A DNA stretch of 64,000 bases from DASXMR01 sp036495525 (lineage in GTDB: Bacteria > Actinomycetota > Actinomycetes > Streptosporangiales > Streptosporangiaceae), in assembly GCA_036495525.1 (NCBI GenBank), contig DASXMR010000134.1:1-64000 (forward strand), written 5' to 3'. Both the position numbers and the translations under genes were made by a program. Positions 54,463 through 63,323 of the stretch are shown here, one piece after another (the stretch's first letter is position 1; each line of letters starts with the position of its first letter). A model generated the notes under the pieces. That model was given only the letters and a program-made list of their open reading frames with translations. It was not told the origin of the DNA and ran no database searches.

Positions 54463-56694
54463 GTGACCGCGGCCGCCGTTGACTCGCTCCTGGACGGGCT
54501 GAACCCGCAGCAGCGGGCGGCCGTGACGCACGAGGGCAGCCCGCTGCTGATCGTGGCCGGCGCCGGGTCTGGCAAGACCAGGGTGCTCACGCACCGGATC
54601 GCCTACCTGCTCGCCGAGCGTGACGTGCACCCGGCAGAGATCATGGCCATCACGTTCACCAATAAGGCGGCCGGCGAGATGGCGGCCAGGGCGACGGCGC
54701 TGACCGGTGCGCGCGCCCGGGCGATGTGGCTGATGACATTCCACTCGGCGTGCGTGCGGATCCTGCGCCGGGAGGCACCGCGGTTTGGCTACCCGTCCTC
54801 GTTCTCGATCTACGACCAGGCCGACTCCGAGCGGCTGATGGCGATGGTCTGCCGCGAGCTCGACCTGGACGTCAAGTACCACCCCCCAAAGACGATGTCG
54901 CACCAGGTCTCGGGGCTGAAGAACGAGCTGGTCGACTACGAGACGCTGGCCGCGCGGGCGACCGGCTACCGGCAGAAGGCGCTGGCCGAGGCGTACGGAG
55001 AGTACCAGCGGCGGCTGGTCGCGGCCGGCGCGATGGACTTCGACGACCTGATCATGGTCACGGTCAATCTGCTGCAGGCATTCCCCGACGTCGCCGAGCA
55101 CTACCGGCGCAGGTTCAGGCACGTGCTCGTGGACGAGTATCAGGACACCAACCACGCGCAGTACGTGCTGGTCACCGAGCTGGCCGGGCACACGCCGCCG
55201 GCCGGGGTCAGCGAGTCAGCCGGGCCTGCCGAGCTGTGCGTCGTCGGCGACGCCGACCAGTCCATCTACGCTTTCCGCGGCGCGACGATCAGGAACATCG
55301 AGGAGTTCGAGCGGGACTTTCCCGGCGCCAGGGTGATCCTGCTCGAGCAGAACTACCGCTCGACCCAGAACATCCTGGCCGCCGCCAACGCGGTCGTCTC
55401 GCGTAACACCGGCCGGGTGCCGAAGAACCTGTGGTCGGACGCGGGCGACGGCGCTCCGATCACCGCGTACGTGGCGGACAGCGAGCACGACGAGGCGGCG
55501 TTCGTCACCGAGGAGGTCGACCGGCTCGCCGACGAGAAGCTGGCAGCTCCCGGTGACGTCGCGGTCTTCTACCGCACCAACGCGCAGTCCAGGGTCTTCG
55601 AGGAAGTCTTCATCCGGTCCGGCCTGCCCTACAAGGTCGTCGGCGGTATCCGCTTCTACGAGCGGCGCGAAGTCCGCGACCTGCTCGCCTACCTGCGGCT
55701 GATCGCGAACCCCGGGGACGAGGTGTCGCTGCGGCGGATCCTGAACACGCCGCGCCGCGGGATCGGCGACAGGGCCGAGGAGTACGTCGCGGCGCTGGCC
55801 AGCCGGGACAAGATCAGCTTCGCCGAGGCGCTGGCCAGGCCCCAGGACGTGCCCAGCCTGGCCACCAGGTCGGCCAGGTCGATCGAGGCGTTCAACGAGC
55901 TGATCGGCGAGCTTCGCGACGCCTCGGAAGCGGGCACGCCGGTCGGTGACCTGGCCGAGGCCGTGCTCGACCGCACCGGTTACGTCGCTGACCTGCAGGC
56001 ATCCGACGACCTGCAGGACGCGAGCCGGATCGAGAACCTCACCGAGCTGGTGTCGGTGGCCAGGGAGTTCGACGCCGCCCGCCCGGATGGCACGCTGGCC
56101 GAGTTCCTCGAGCAGGTCTCGCTGGTCGCAGACGCGGACCAGATTCCCGAGGGCGAGCAGCACGGCGGCCAGGTGACGCTGATGACGCTGCACACCGCGA
56201 AGGGACTTGAGTTCCCCGTGGTGTTCCTGACCGGGCTGGAGGAGCACGTCTTCCCGCACGAGCGCTCGATGACCGACGAGCGCGAGCTGGAGGAGGAGCG
56301 CCGGCTCGCCTACGTCGGCATCACCAGGGCTCGTGAGCGGCTGTACGTGACCAGGGCGGTCTCCAGGGCCTGGTTCGGCCGGCCCGCCTACCACAAGCAG
56401 TCCAGGTTCCTGTCCGAGATCCCGGCTGAGCTGATCGACTGGCGCCGGGATGAGACGGCGGCGGTGCAGCCGGCCTCCGAGCGGCTGGCCAGGCGGCCCG
56501 GCGTGCAGGCCCTCGGCAACCGGCCGGTGCCGTCGCTATCGCCTGGCGACATGGTGAATCACGACTCCTACGGCGTCGGCCGGGTGCTGTCGGTCGAGGG
56601 CCGCGGCGACGACCCGGAGGCCAAGATCGATTTCGGCGGCGACTACGGCATCAAGCACCTGGTGCTGCGCTACGCCCCCATCGAGAAGCTGTAG
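54463..56694 (+). CDS. pcrA: ATP-dependent DNA helicase PcrA/UvrD
   Basis: 743 aa SF1A 3'-5' helicase for excision repair and replication restart. Motifs: Q-motif LNPQQRAAV, Walker A VAGAGSGKTRVL, TFTNKAAGEM, DEYQDTNHAQY (motif II), DADQSIYAFRGA (III), EQNYRST (IV), VTLMTLHTAKGLEFPVVF (V) and VGITRARERLY (VI). The C-terminal segment includes MVNHDSYGVGRVLSVEG, the Tudor-like domain contacting RNA polymerase. GTG 54463, seven bases after TACGCT, fits leaderless initiation. Confidence 0.96.
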   Translation: MTAAAVDSLLDGLNPQQRAAVTHEGSPLLIVAGAGSGKTRVLTHRIAYLLAERDVHPAEIMAITFTNKAAGEMAARATALTGARARAMWLMTFHSACVRILRREAPRFGYPSSFSIYDQADSERLMAMVCRELDLDVKYHPPKTMSHQVSGLKNELVDYETLAARATGYRQKALAEAYGEYQRRLVAAGAMDFDDLIMVTVNLLQAFPDVAEHYRRRFRHVLVDEYQDTNHAQYVLVTELAGHTPPAGVSESAGPAELCVVGDADQSIYAFRGATIRNIEEFERDFPGARVILLEQNYRSTQNILAAANAVVSRNTGRVPKNLWSDAGDGAPITAYVADSEHDEAAFVTEEVDRLADEKLAAPGDVAVFYRTNAQSRVFEEVFIRSGLPYKVVGGIRFYERREVRDLLAYLRLIANPGDEVSLRRILNTPRRGIGDRAEEYVAALASRDKISFAEALARPQDVPSLATRSARSIEAFNELIGELRDASEAGTPVGDLAEAVLDRTGYVADLQASDDLQDASRIENLTELVSVAREFDAARPDGTLAEFLEQVSLVADADQIPEGEQHGGQVTLMTLHTAKGLEFPVVFLTGLEEHVFPHERSMTDERELEEERRLAYVGITRARERLYVTRAVSRAWFGRPAYHKQSRFLSEIPAELIDWRRDETAAVQPASERLARRPGVQALGNRPVPSLSPGDMVNHDSYGVGRVLSVEGRGDDPEAKIDFGGDYGIKHLVLRYAPIEKL

Positions 56695-56741
56695 CGCCGC
56701 TCGCAGGCGCCGCGCAAGCTGCCTGCACCGCGGGTTGTGTA

Positions 56742-56747
56742 TATGCT
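56742..56747 (+). promoter_or_regulatory. Candidate leaderless -10 box of the antitoxin gene
   Basis: TATGCT, seven bases before ATG 56755. Imperfect repeats GTATATGC and GTATGC flank it and may serve autoregulation. Confidence 0.5.
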
Positions 56748-56754
56748 TTTTCGT

Positions 56755-57051
56755 ATGCAGGCATCGACGCTGAGGGTGTCTACAAGAACGCATGCGCGCT
56801 TGCGCGAACTATCCAAGCGCGTTCATCAGCCCATGTCCGTCGTGATCGATGACCTGCTTGATGAGTACGAGACGGCCGAATTCTGGCACCGCTACGCAGC
56901 TGACTTCCGTTATGAGGCCGCGGCTGCGCAGGATGACGAGCCCGAAGACACCGCCGGCCGCTGGCAAGCTCTGCCCGACGGACTGGAGGATGAGCCCGCG
57001 TACCCGCTTGATGGCCTGAGAAATGCCGATACCGGAGCACCGATAGCGTGA
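56755..57051 (+). CDS. MazE-like antitoxin
   Basis: 98 aa. The N-terminal 45 residues look like a ribbon-helix-helix DNA-binding domain (STLRVSTRTHARLRELSKR, then MSVVIDDLLDEYE). The acidic C-terminal part (QDDEPEDTAGRWQALPDGLE) would wrap and neutralise the toxin. ATG 56755 is chosen from spacing to TATGCT; ATG 56743 and GTG 56737 are upstream alternatives. Its stop overlaps the toxin start by GTGA. Confidence 0.78.
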   Translation: MQASTLRVSTRTHARLRELSKRVHQPMSVVIDDLLDEYETAEFWHRYAADFRYEAAAAQDDEPEDTAGRWQALPDGLEDEPAYPLDGLRNADTGAPIA

Positions 57052-57428
57052 CGCCGCCCGCAGTCGTACGTCAGCGGGATGTGTGGCTCGCCGATCTCGG
57101 TCAGCCAGTCGGCATCGAGCAAGGCTTTCGGCGTCCGGTCGTCGTCGTCAGCGTGGATGAATTCCAGCGCACCAATGGCGGCCGCGCCTGCTGGTGCGTG
57201 CCCGTCACGACCCGGCAGCGTGGCTGGCAGACGCATGTGGAGGTTCCGCCCGGCCCCAGTGGTCTCGCTCGCCGGAGCTTCGCGAAGGTCGAAGATCTTC
57301 GCTCGGTCTCGACGCACCGGCTGACGGACAGGCTAGGCGCCATTGACGACGATCTGCTGAGCGAAATCCGCACCGTCGCCCTCCGCATTCTCGGAGTGCG
57401 CGGTCGAGAGACGATGCGCTCGAGGTAG
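57048..57428 (+). CDS. MazF/PemK-like toxin (endoribonuclease)
   Basis: 126 aa. The MazF fold is seen in QRDVWLADLGQPVGIEQGFR, RPVVVVSVDEFQRTN and CVPVTTRQRGW. C-terminal KVEDLRSVSTHRL is the usual MazF helix segment. It should cleave mRNA at a short motif; specificity is unknown. GTG start overlaps the antitoxin stop, the normal type II order. The length and motifs look intact. Confidence 0.82.
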   Translation: MTPPAVVRQRDVWLADLGQPVGIEQGFRRPVVVVSVDEFQRTNGGRACWCVPVTTRQRGWQTHVEVPPGPSGLARRSFAKVEDLRSVSTHRLTDRLGAIDDDLLSEIRTVALRILGVRGRETMRSR

Positions 57429-57454
57429 CCTTTCCTGCCACTTTCTTGTTACCT

Positions 57455-57473
57455 TGCCGCAGCCATAGCGGCA
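57455..57473. terminator. Hairpin after MazEF-like pair
   Basis: TGCCGC/GCGGCA with a 7-base loop, 26 bases past the toxin stop. Confidence 0.45.
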
Positions 57474-57540
57474 GTGCATGCAGTCTGGAGGGACTGGACT
57501 GCCAGGCCGGGCGGCATTAGGGCCTGGGCCTCGTTGCGGT

Positions 57541-57567
57541 TACCCTGCCTGGGGGCGCCGACGCCCC
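57541..57567 (+). promoter_or_regulatory. Possible promoter and leader hairpin of B12-binding gene
   Basis: TACCCT at 57541-57546, then GGGGCG/CGCCCC (57552-57567) with a 4-base loop. The predicted leader to ATG 57627 is about 75 bases and has no recognisable cobalamin riboswitch core. Confidence 0.3.
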
Positions 57568-57626
57568 GCTACTGGCTGATTTGAGCCGCGCTGCAAGGCA
57601 GCTGCCCGCGGCACAGGAGGATGCTC

Positions 57627-58034
57627 ATGGCCACCATCCGCGTCGTCATCGCCAAGCCGGGCCTGGACGGGCATGACCGCGGGGCCAAGGTGGTGGCGCG
57701 GGCGCTGCGTGACGCCGGGGTCGAGGTCATCTACACCGGGCTGCACCAGACGCCAGAGCAGATCGTCTCGGCCGCGCTGCAGGAGGACGCCGACGCCATC
57801 GGCCTGTCAGTGCTATCGGGCGCGCACATGACCCAGTTCAAGCGGGTGCTGGAACTGCTCGCCGAGCGTGGTGCCCAGGACATCACGGTGTTCGGCGGCG
57901 GGATCATCCCGGACGCGGACATCGCCGAGCTGGAGCAGCTGGGCGTCGCGAAGATCTTCACACCGGGCGCGCCGACGCACGAGATCGTCGACTGGGTCCA
58001 CTCCCACCTGGGCCAGTCAGAAGCCGTCGGCTAG
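57627..58034 (+). CDS. icmB: Cobalamin-binding mutase small subunit (IcmB-like)
   Basis: 135 aa, only a B12-binding domain: PGLDGHDRGAKVV with the DxHxxG cobalt-binding motif, SVLSGAHMTQFK and TVFGGGIIPDAD. ATG 57627 follows AGGAGG. Size and position between pcrA and sucC match the gene for the isobutyryl-CoA mutase small subunit in Streptomyces; the methylmalonyl-CoA mutase C-terminal domain is the alternative. No large subunit gene is in the window, so its partner must be encoded elsewhere. Confidence 0.82.
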   Translation: MATIRVVIAKPGLDGHDRGAKVVARALRDAGVEVIYTGLHQTPEQIVSAALQEDADAIGLSVLSGAHMTQFKRVLELLAERGAQDITVFGGGIIPDADIAELEQLGVAKIFTPGAPTHEIVDWVHSHLGQSEAVG

Positions 58035-58182
58035 CCGGTTCGTCCGCAGAGCGCACCAGCACCGCCAAGGCAGCTCCCAGCAGTCCCGGGCCACCGCCCA
58101 GCACATCCGCGGTCGCTCGTCGCGCAGTCAGAGCCGCAACCCGGGACATCAGCTGTCGTTATTGCCGCAGCAGGTTTCCCGA

Positions 58183-58218
58183 GCTGCGGGTGAGCGGGCT
58201 CGCGGGCTGCGGGTGAGC
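58183..58218. repeat. Two direct copies of GCTGCGGGTGAGC
   Basis: Exact 13-bp copies at 58183-58195 and 58206-58218, about 110 bases before sucC. Possible regulator site. The remaining 58035-58327 holds no gene. Confidence 0.35.
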
Positions 58219-58327
58219 AGGACCGGCCGCGACCCAGTTAGGGCCGTCAGGCCGCCGCGCACTAGGCTGCCTGCGCAGCGTGCAGCAGCGGGCTGCTCGC
58301 TTGAGCGGACAGAGGACGGACTCCCGA

Positions 58328-59524
58328 GTGGACCTCTTCGAGTACCAGGCGAAGGAGCTCTTCGCGGACTACGACGTTCCGATCCCCGACGGCAAGGTGG
58401 CGCGCACCGCGGCTGAGGCACGCGAGATCGCGGCCGGATACGCCGCCGACGGGCGGCCCGTCGTGGTGATCAAGGCTCAGGTCAAGACCGGCGGCCGGGG
58501 AAAGGCCGGCGGGGTGAAGCTCGCGACCGGGCCGGACGAGGCGGAGGCCAAGGCCGGGGCGATCCTGGGCATGGACATCAAGGGTCACACCGTTCACTCG
58601 GTGCTCGTGGCCGCTGACACTGACATCGCGCAGGAGTATTACCTGTCGTTCCTGCTCGACCGCGCCGACCGTACCTTCCTGTCGATGTGCTCGGTCGAAG
58701 GCGGCGTCGAGATCGAGGAAGTCGCCAGGACCAAGCCAGAAGCGCTGGCGAGGATCGAGGTCAGCCCTCTGACCGGAGTCGACGCCGCGAAGGCGATGGA
58801 GATCGTCACGGCCGGCCGGCTGCCGGAGGAGGCGCGGGCCGGCGCCGCCGCGCTCGCCGAGCGGCTCTGGGCCTGCTTCACCGACGAGGACGCCTCCCTG
58901 GTCGAGGTCAACCCCCTGGTGTTCACCGGCGACGGCAAGGTCGTCGCGCTCGACGCCAAGGTCACCCTGGACGACAGCGCGGCGTTCCGCCAGGACCACG
59001 GCAAGTTCGCCGACCCGGAGGCAGCCGACCCGCTGGAGGCCAGGGCCAGGGCCAAGCACCTGAACTACGTCAAGCTCAGCGGCGAGGTCGGGATCATCGG
59101 CAACGGCGCCGGGCTGGTCATGTCCACGCTGGACGTCGTCGCCTACGCGGGCGAGGCGTTCGGCGGGGTGGCGCCCGCCAACTTCCTGGACATCGGCGGC
59201 GGCGCCTCGGCCGAGGTGATGGCCAACGGGCTGGAGATCGTGCTGTCTGACCCGTCGGTCCGCAGCGTGTTCGTCAACGTCTTCGGCGGCATCACCGCCT
59301 GCGACGCGGTGGCCAACGGGATCGTCTCGGCGATCGCCATGCTGGCCGACAGCGGCCGCCCGGTGCGCCACCCGATCGTGGTGCGGCTGGACGGCAACAA
59401 GGCGGCCGAGGGGCGGCAGATCATCGACGAGGCCGGCATCGATGTGGTCGAGCAAGTCGCGACCATGGACGAGGCGGCGCGCCGCGCCGCCGAGCTGGCC
59501 GCAGCGGCCGCGACGGGAGCGTGA
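58328..59524 (+). CDS. sucC: Succinyl-CoA synthetase beta subunit
   Basis: 398 aa. ADP/GDP-forming ligase, beta subunit with ATP-grasp fold. Features: LFEYQAKELFADYDVP, KAQVKTGGRGKAGGVKL, EVNPLVFTGDGKVVALDAKV (metal and nucleotide), and the CoA-ligase half with VNVFGGITACDAVANGI. GTG 58328 after AGAGGACGGA is selected; a frame to 58280 is untypical. sucD follows after one base. Confidence 0.96.
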   Translation: MDLFEYQAKELFADYDVPIPDGKVARTAAEAREIAAGYAADGRPVVVIKAQVKTGGRGKAGGVKLATGPDEAEAKAGAILGMDIKGHTVHSVLVAADTDIAQEYYLSFLLDRADRTFLSMCSVEGGVEIEEVARTKPEALARIEVSPLTGVDAAKAMEIVTAGRLPEEARAGAAALAERLWACFTDEDASLVEVNPLVFTGDGKVVALDAKVTLDDSAAFRQDHGKFADPEAADPLEARARAKHLNYVKLSGEVGIIGNGAGLVMSTLDVVAYAGEAFGGVAPANFLDIGGGASAEVMANGLEIVLSDPSVRSVFVNVFGGITACDAVANGIVSAIAMLADSGRPVRHPIVVRLDGNKAAEGRQIIDEAGIDVVEQVATMDEAARRAAELAAAAATGA

Positions 59525-59525
59525 G

Positions 59526-60416
59526 ATGGCGATCTTCCTGACCGGCGAGAGCCGGGTCATCGTGCAGGGCATCACCGGCTCGGAGGGCAGCAAGCACGGC
59601 GCCCGGATGATCGCGGCCGGCACCAAGGTCGTCGGCGGCACCAACCCGCGGAAGGCGGGCCAGACGGTGGACCTCGGCGGCACCGAGGTGCCGGTCTTCG
59701 GCACCGTGGCCGACGCGATGGCGCAGACCGGCGCCGACGTCTCGGTGATCTTCGTGCCGCCTGCCTTCGCGAAGGACGCCGTGATCGAGGCAGTCGATGC
59801 CCGGATCCCGCTGGCCATCGTGATCACCGAGGGCATCCCGGTGCACGACTCGGCGTATTTCTGGGCGTACGCATCGGCGGCCGGCAACGCCACCCGGATC
59901 ATCGGGCCGAACTGCCCTGGCGTCGCCTCGCCCGGCAAGTCCAACGCCGGCATCATCCCGGCCGACATCACCACCGAGGGCCGGATCGGGCTGGTATCCA
60001 AGTCCGGCACGCTGACCTACCAGATGATGTACGAGCTCCGCGACATCGGCTTCTCGACCGCGGTGGGAATCGGCGGTGACCCGATCATCGGGACGACGCA
60101 CATCGACTGCCTGGCCGCGTTCGGCGCGGACGACGAGACCGATGCGATCGTGATGATCGGCGAGATCGGCGGCGACGCCGAGGAGCGCGCCGCCGCGTTC
60201 ATCGAGCGCAACATCTCCAAGCCGGTCGTCGCTTACGTGGCGGGCTTCACCGCGCCTGAGGGCAAGACGATGGGTCACGCCGGCGCGATCATCTCCGGGT
60301 CGGCCGGCACCGCGCAGGCCAAGAAGGAGGCGCTGGAAAAGGCCGGCGTGCGGGTCGGCAGGACTCCCAGCGAGACCGCCCAGCTGGTCCGCGACCTCAT
60401 GCGCGCCTCAGGCTGA
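59526..60416 (+). CDS. sucD: Succinyl-CoA synthetase alpha subunit
   Basis: 296 aa. Carries the phospho-histidine: PEGKTMGHAGAIISG contains the active His in GHAGAI. CoA-binding domain begins with MAIFLTGESRVIVQGITG and IIGPNCPGVASPGKS follows. The ATG lies one base beyond the sucC stop, so the two subunits are coupled. TCA step succinyl-CoA to succinate. Confidence 0.97.
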   Translation: MAIFLTGESRVIVQGITGSEGSKHGARMIAAGTKVVGGTNPRKAGQTVDLGGTEVPVFGTVADAMAQTGADVSVIFVPPAFAKDAVIEAVDARIPLAIVITEGIPVHDSAYFWAYASAAGNATRIIGPNCPGVASPGKSNAGIIPADITTEGRIGLVSKSGTLTYQMMYELRDIGFSTAVGIGGDPIIGTTHIDCLAAFGADDETDAIVMIGEIGGDAEERAAAFIERNISKPVVAYVAGFTAPEGKTMGHAGAIISGSAGTAQAKKEALEKAGVRVGRTPSETAQLVRDLMRASG

Positions 60417-60578
60417 CGGCCGCGCCGGATGTCGCCCGGCACCCTGACCTGGCCTGGACGACCGGAAAAGGCGATTCAGCGGGCGGCGATCACCGGCCGT
60501 ACGGCTAGGACCAAGCTGGCCGGGATTATGCAGCGGTGACGCCGGTGCGGCGCGCCTCCACGGCGGGGGCGGGCAGTA

Positions 60579-62009
60579 TTGCCAGGCTTGGTGCTTGTGA
60601 CTGCTTCGGCCGTGGGGGCGCGGCGCTCGGCGCAGCCGGACGGCGAGCGGCCGGCCGGTGCTGGCCGTCCGCTGGTCGTCACCGGGGCGATCGGAGCGGC
60701 AGCGGCGGCCGGAACCGGGCTCGCCGTACTGACCATGCTGGTCCTGGTCGGCTGGATCGCGGCTCCGCACGCGGCAGTCAGGCTGACCGGCCTGGGCGGC
60801 GTGCTGCGGGCAGCGGCCGCGATCTGGCTGGTCGGCCATCACGTCGCGGTCACGCTGCACGGCGCTGGCCACATCGGCCTGCTGCCGCTCGGCCTGGTGC
60901 TGCTACCCGGCGCGCTGCTGTGGCGAGCCGGGCGCTGGGTGGTGCGGGCCGGCGCAGTCGAACGGCTGGCGCACGTCGGCTACGCGGCGCTCGCGCTCGC
61001 CGCGCCGTACGCCCTGGTGGCCGGCGCGCTGGCTGTGGCCAGTCAGTCGGCGCCGGTTGCACCGTCGCTGCCGCAGGCCGTGCTGTCTGCCTTCCTGCTC
61101 GCGCTAGTCGCTGGCGGGCTCGGCGGCGCCAGGGCGCTGGCCCCATGGCGCGAGCTGACCGCGCTGCTGCCGGCCCGGCTCCGCTCGGTGATTGCCGCGA
61201 CCACCGGCGCGCTCGCGGTGCTCGGCGCGGGCGGGGCGCTGCTCGCGGCCGGGTCGCTCGCGGTGCACCTTGGCGGCTTCAGCGACGTCAACCGGATGCT
61301 GCAGCCGGGCCTGATCGGCGCCGGCCTGCTGCTCATCACCCAGCTCGGCTACCTGCCGAACGCTGTCATCTGGGCAGTCTCGTTCATGCTCGGGCCGGGG
61401 TTCGCCTTCGGCTCGGGCACTGTGGTCGCGCCCACCGGTGCCGCGATCGGCCCGCTGCCCGCCCTGCCGCTGCTCGCTGCGCTACCGCAGGGCGCGCACG
61501 GCAGCCCGCCCGGCTGGCTGTCCGCTGCGGTGCTCGTCATCCCCTACCTGGCCGGCGCCGTTGGCGGGCTGTTGCTGACCCGTGCCGCGCCGCCCTCGGC
61601 GCTTGAAGTGGCTCCCGTGTGGGGCTTCGGGTGCGGCGTACTTACCGGTGGGATCCTGGCGGTGCTCGCTGCTTTCGCCGGCGGCCCGCTCGGCGACGGG
61701 CGGCTGACCGCGATCGGGCCGTCGCCCTGGCAGACAGGTTTTGCCGCGGTGCTCGAAGTCGGCGTCGCGGCCGCCGTGGTAGCCGGGATCGGCAACTGGC
61801 TTCGGCTGCGCCGGGAAAGCCCTGGCCCGGCCATATCGCGGCCCGCCGACCAGGCCGCTGCCGCCGGCCAGCCGGCTGGCGCCGCCGGGCAGCAGCACGT
61901 CGCCTCGCCGCCAGACGCCGGTGAGCACACCATCTATCACGACCCGTGGGCTGGCGAGGGTCCGCCGAGCCGGCCGCCTCCAGCACGCGGACCGTCAGCT
62001 CTGCCCTGA
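60579..62009 (+). CDS. DUF6350 polytopic membrane protein
   Basis: Up to 476 aa with about nine or ten hydrophobic helices and a hydrophilic C-terminus (last 60 residues Ala/Pro-rich, with YHDPWAGEG). LPNAVIWAVSFMLGPGFAFG is the most conserved-looking patch of the family. The start is uncertain: TTG 60579, GTG 60591 and GTG 60597 are in frame, none with a good ribosome site. DUF6350 follows sucD in other actinomycetes; function unknown, with a cell-division (PerM) association sometimes noted by annotation. Confidence 0.8.
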   Translation: MPGLVLVTASAVGARRSAQPDGERPAGAGRPLVVTGAIGAAAAAGTGLAVLTMLVLVGWIAAPHAAVRLTGLGGVLRAAAAIWLVGHHVAVTLHGAGHIGLLPLGLVLLPGALLWRAGRWVVRAGAVERLAHVGYAALALAAPYALVAGALAVASQSAPVAPSLPQAVLSAFLLALVAGGLGGARALAPWRELTALLPARLRSVIAATTGALAVLGAGGALLAAGSLAVHLGGFSDVNRMLQPGLIGAGLLLITQLGYLPNAVIWAVSFMLGPGFAFGSGTVVAPTGAAIGPLPALPLLAALPQGAHGSPPGWLSAAVLVIPYLAGAVGGLLLTRAAPPSALEVAPVWGFGCGVLTGGILAVLAAFAGGPLGDGRLTAIGPSPWQTGFAAVLEVGVAAAVVAGIGNWLRLRRESPGPAISRPADQAAAAGQPAGAAGQQHVASPPDAGEHTIYHDPWAGEGPPSRPPPARGPSALP

Positions 62010-62022
62010 TTCGCCTGCCTGG

Positions 62023-62448
62023 TCAGTCGATCAGGCTGAACCAGTACGAGGTCAGGAAGCCTCGACGGTCGGGAACGCACTCCGGCTGCACCGGTCCCGC
62101 CACCTCCGCCAGTGCCCAGCCGCCGGTCCACTCCACCCGGGCCCGGCCGGATGCCTGGTCCCCGCACCACGAAGCCCAGGTGAGGCGCGAGGCAGCTCGC
62201 TCGCCGGGCTGGAGCACCACGTATCCGGGGGTCATCATCTCCAGGGTGATAACGGTGTCGGCCGGCAGCGGCGACCCGTCAGCGCGCAGTGGCGTCACGG
62301 TCGGCTTCCCCGCTATCTTGCAAGCCCGGCTGCCGCGGTTCTCGGCGATCACCTGCCCGCGCAGACCGGTCCCGTCGCGCTCCCAGCGCACTACCACAGC
62401 AACGTCATCGAGTCCGCATGGTGGCGCTTCCTCGTCCCGGCGAGCCAT
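62023..62448 (-). CDS. DUF4232-like protein
   Basis: 141 aa from the ATG at 62448 with GGGAGG upstream. The content resembles DUF4232: an early Cys (PPCGLDDVAVVVRWERDGTG), AENRGSRACKIAG and LTWASWCGDQASG, i.e. a beta-sandwich with conserved Cys pairs. No signal peptide is visible, unusual for a family often exported. The upstream gene, a DUF4190-like membrane protein, is 38 bp away and probably co-transcribed. A longer frame would run through that gene. Confidence 0.65.
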   Translation of the reverse strand: MARRDEEAPPCGLDDVAVVVRWERDGTGLRGQVIAENRGSRACKIAGKPTVTPLRADGSPLPADTVITLEMMTPGYVVLQPGERAASRLTWASWCGDQASGRARVEWTGGWALAEVAGPVQPECVPDRRGFLTSYWFSLID

Positions 62449-62486
62449 CCGGCCTCCCTTGAGCACTGGCGTCGTATCGCGCTGCC

Positions 62487-63323
62487 TCAGCCGCCCGACT
62501 GGCCGAACTTCTGGTGCAGCGAGCGCGAGAACTGGTCGGCGCAGGCGTGCTGTGAGGAAAGGGTCTGCGCATGGCTCAGGCAGTCGGAGAACTGCGTCAG
62601 CTGCGCGGATAGCCAGGTAAACAGGATCAGCGTGGTGATGCCGAACACGGTCGCGCAGCCGCCGAGTATGCCGGCCGCGATGGCGCCGCGCGGGCGCCGG
62701 GTCCCGGTTGAGCGGGCACGCCGCACCGCGGTGATGCCGAGCGCGAAGCCGCCGATGCCGAGCAGCAGGCCCAGGATCACCAGGTAGATGCCGCGGTGCA
62801 CGTTGCCGAACGCGATCCGCAGGGCGAGCAGGCTGAGCAGGCTGAAGACGACTCCCGCGATCGCGCGCTGCTGCAGCTCGCGGGCCGGCGGCCGTTGCGG
62901 CTGCTTCGGGGTGCCACGCGCCGGGCGTTCCCGCTCGCCCCCCCATGCCTTCGGCTGGCGCTTGGAACGCAGGTCAGGTGGTCCAGACGGCCCGCCGGGA
63001 CCCTGCCCGGCCTGGTCAGGCTGATGCTGGCCCGGCGGGTACTGGCCCGGCGGGTACTGCTCGGTGCCCACGCCGCGCTGCGCGCCCTGCGGTGATTCGC
63101 CGGAGTCCTGGCCGTTGCCTGGCGCCGCGTCCTGCCCCGCTGGCCAGTGCTGGCCGGGCCCCTTGGGCTGATAGCCAGGCGCGGGCTGCGGGCCCTGGTC
63201 GGCCGGCTGCTCGGGGAAGTGCAGCCTGGGCAGGCCAGGCAGATGCCCCGGCGGCTGCTCGGGGCTTGGCGCCTGTGGTCTGGACTCGCCGTGCAGGGCT
63301 GACTCTTCTCTTCGTTCGCTCAC
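62487..63323 (-). CDS. Proline-rich membrane protein (DUF4190-like)
   Basis: 278 aa. The first about 150 residues are Pro/Gln/Gly-rich with a repeated QYPPGQ unit. Then come three hydrophobic segments: AIAGVVFSLLSLLALRIAFG, ILGLLLGIGGFALGITAV and GILGGCATVFGITTLILFTW. This arrangement matches DUF4190-type proteins of actinobacteria. The C-terminus (about 45 residues) holds two Cys (SDCLSHAQTLSSQHACADQF). GTG start. Function unknown. Confidence 0.7.
   Translation of the reverse strand: MSERREESALHGESRPQAPSPEQPPGHLPGLPRLHFPEQPADQGPQPAPGYQPKGPGQHWPAGQDAAPGNGQDSGESPQGAQRGVGTEQYPPGQYPPGQHQPDQAGQGPGGPSGPPDLRSKRQPKAWGGERERPARGTPKQPQRPPARELQQRAIAGVVFSLLSLLALRIAFGNVHRGIYLVILGLLLGIGGFALGITAVRRARSTGTRRPRGAIAAGILGGCATVFGITTLILFTWLSAQLTQFSDCLSHAQTLSSQHACADQFSRSLHQKFGQSGG

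Noticed and set aside
57568..57626. Cobalamin riboswitch before the B12-binding gene
   Set aside because: Leader is too short and lacks the B12-box.
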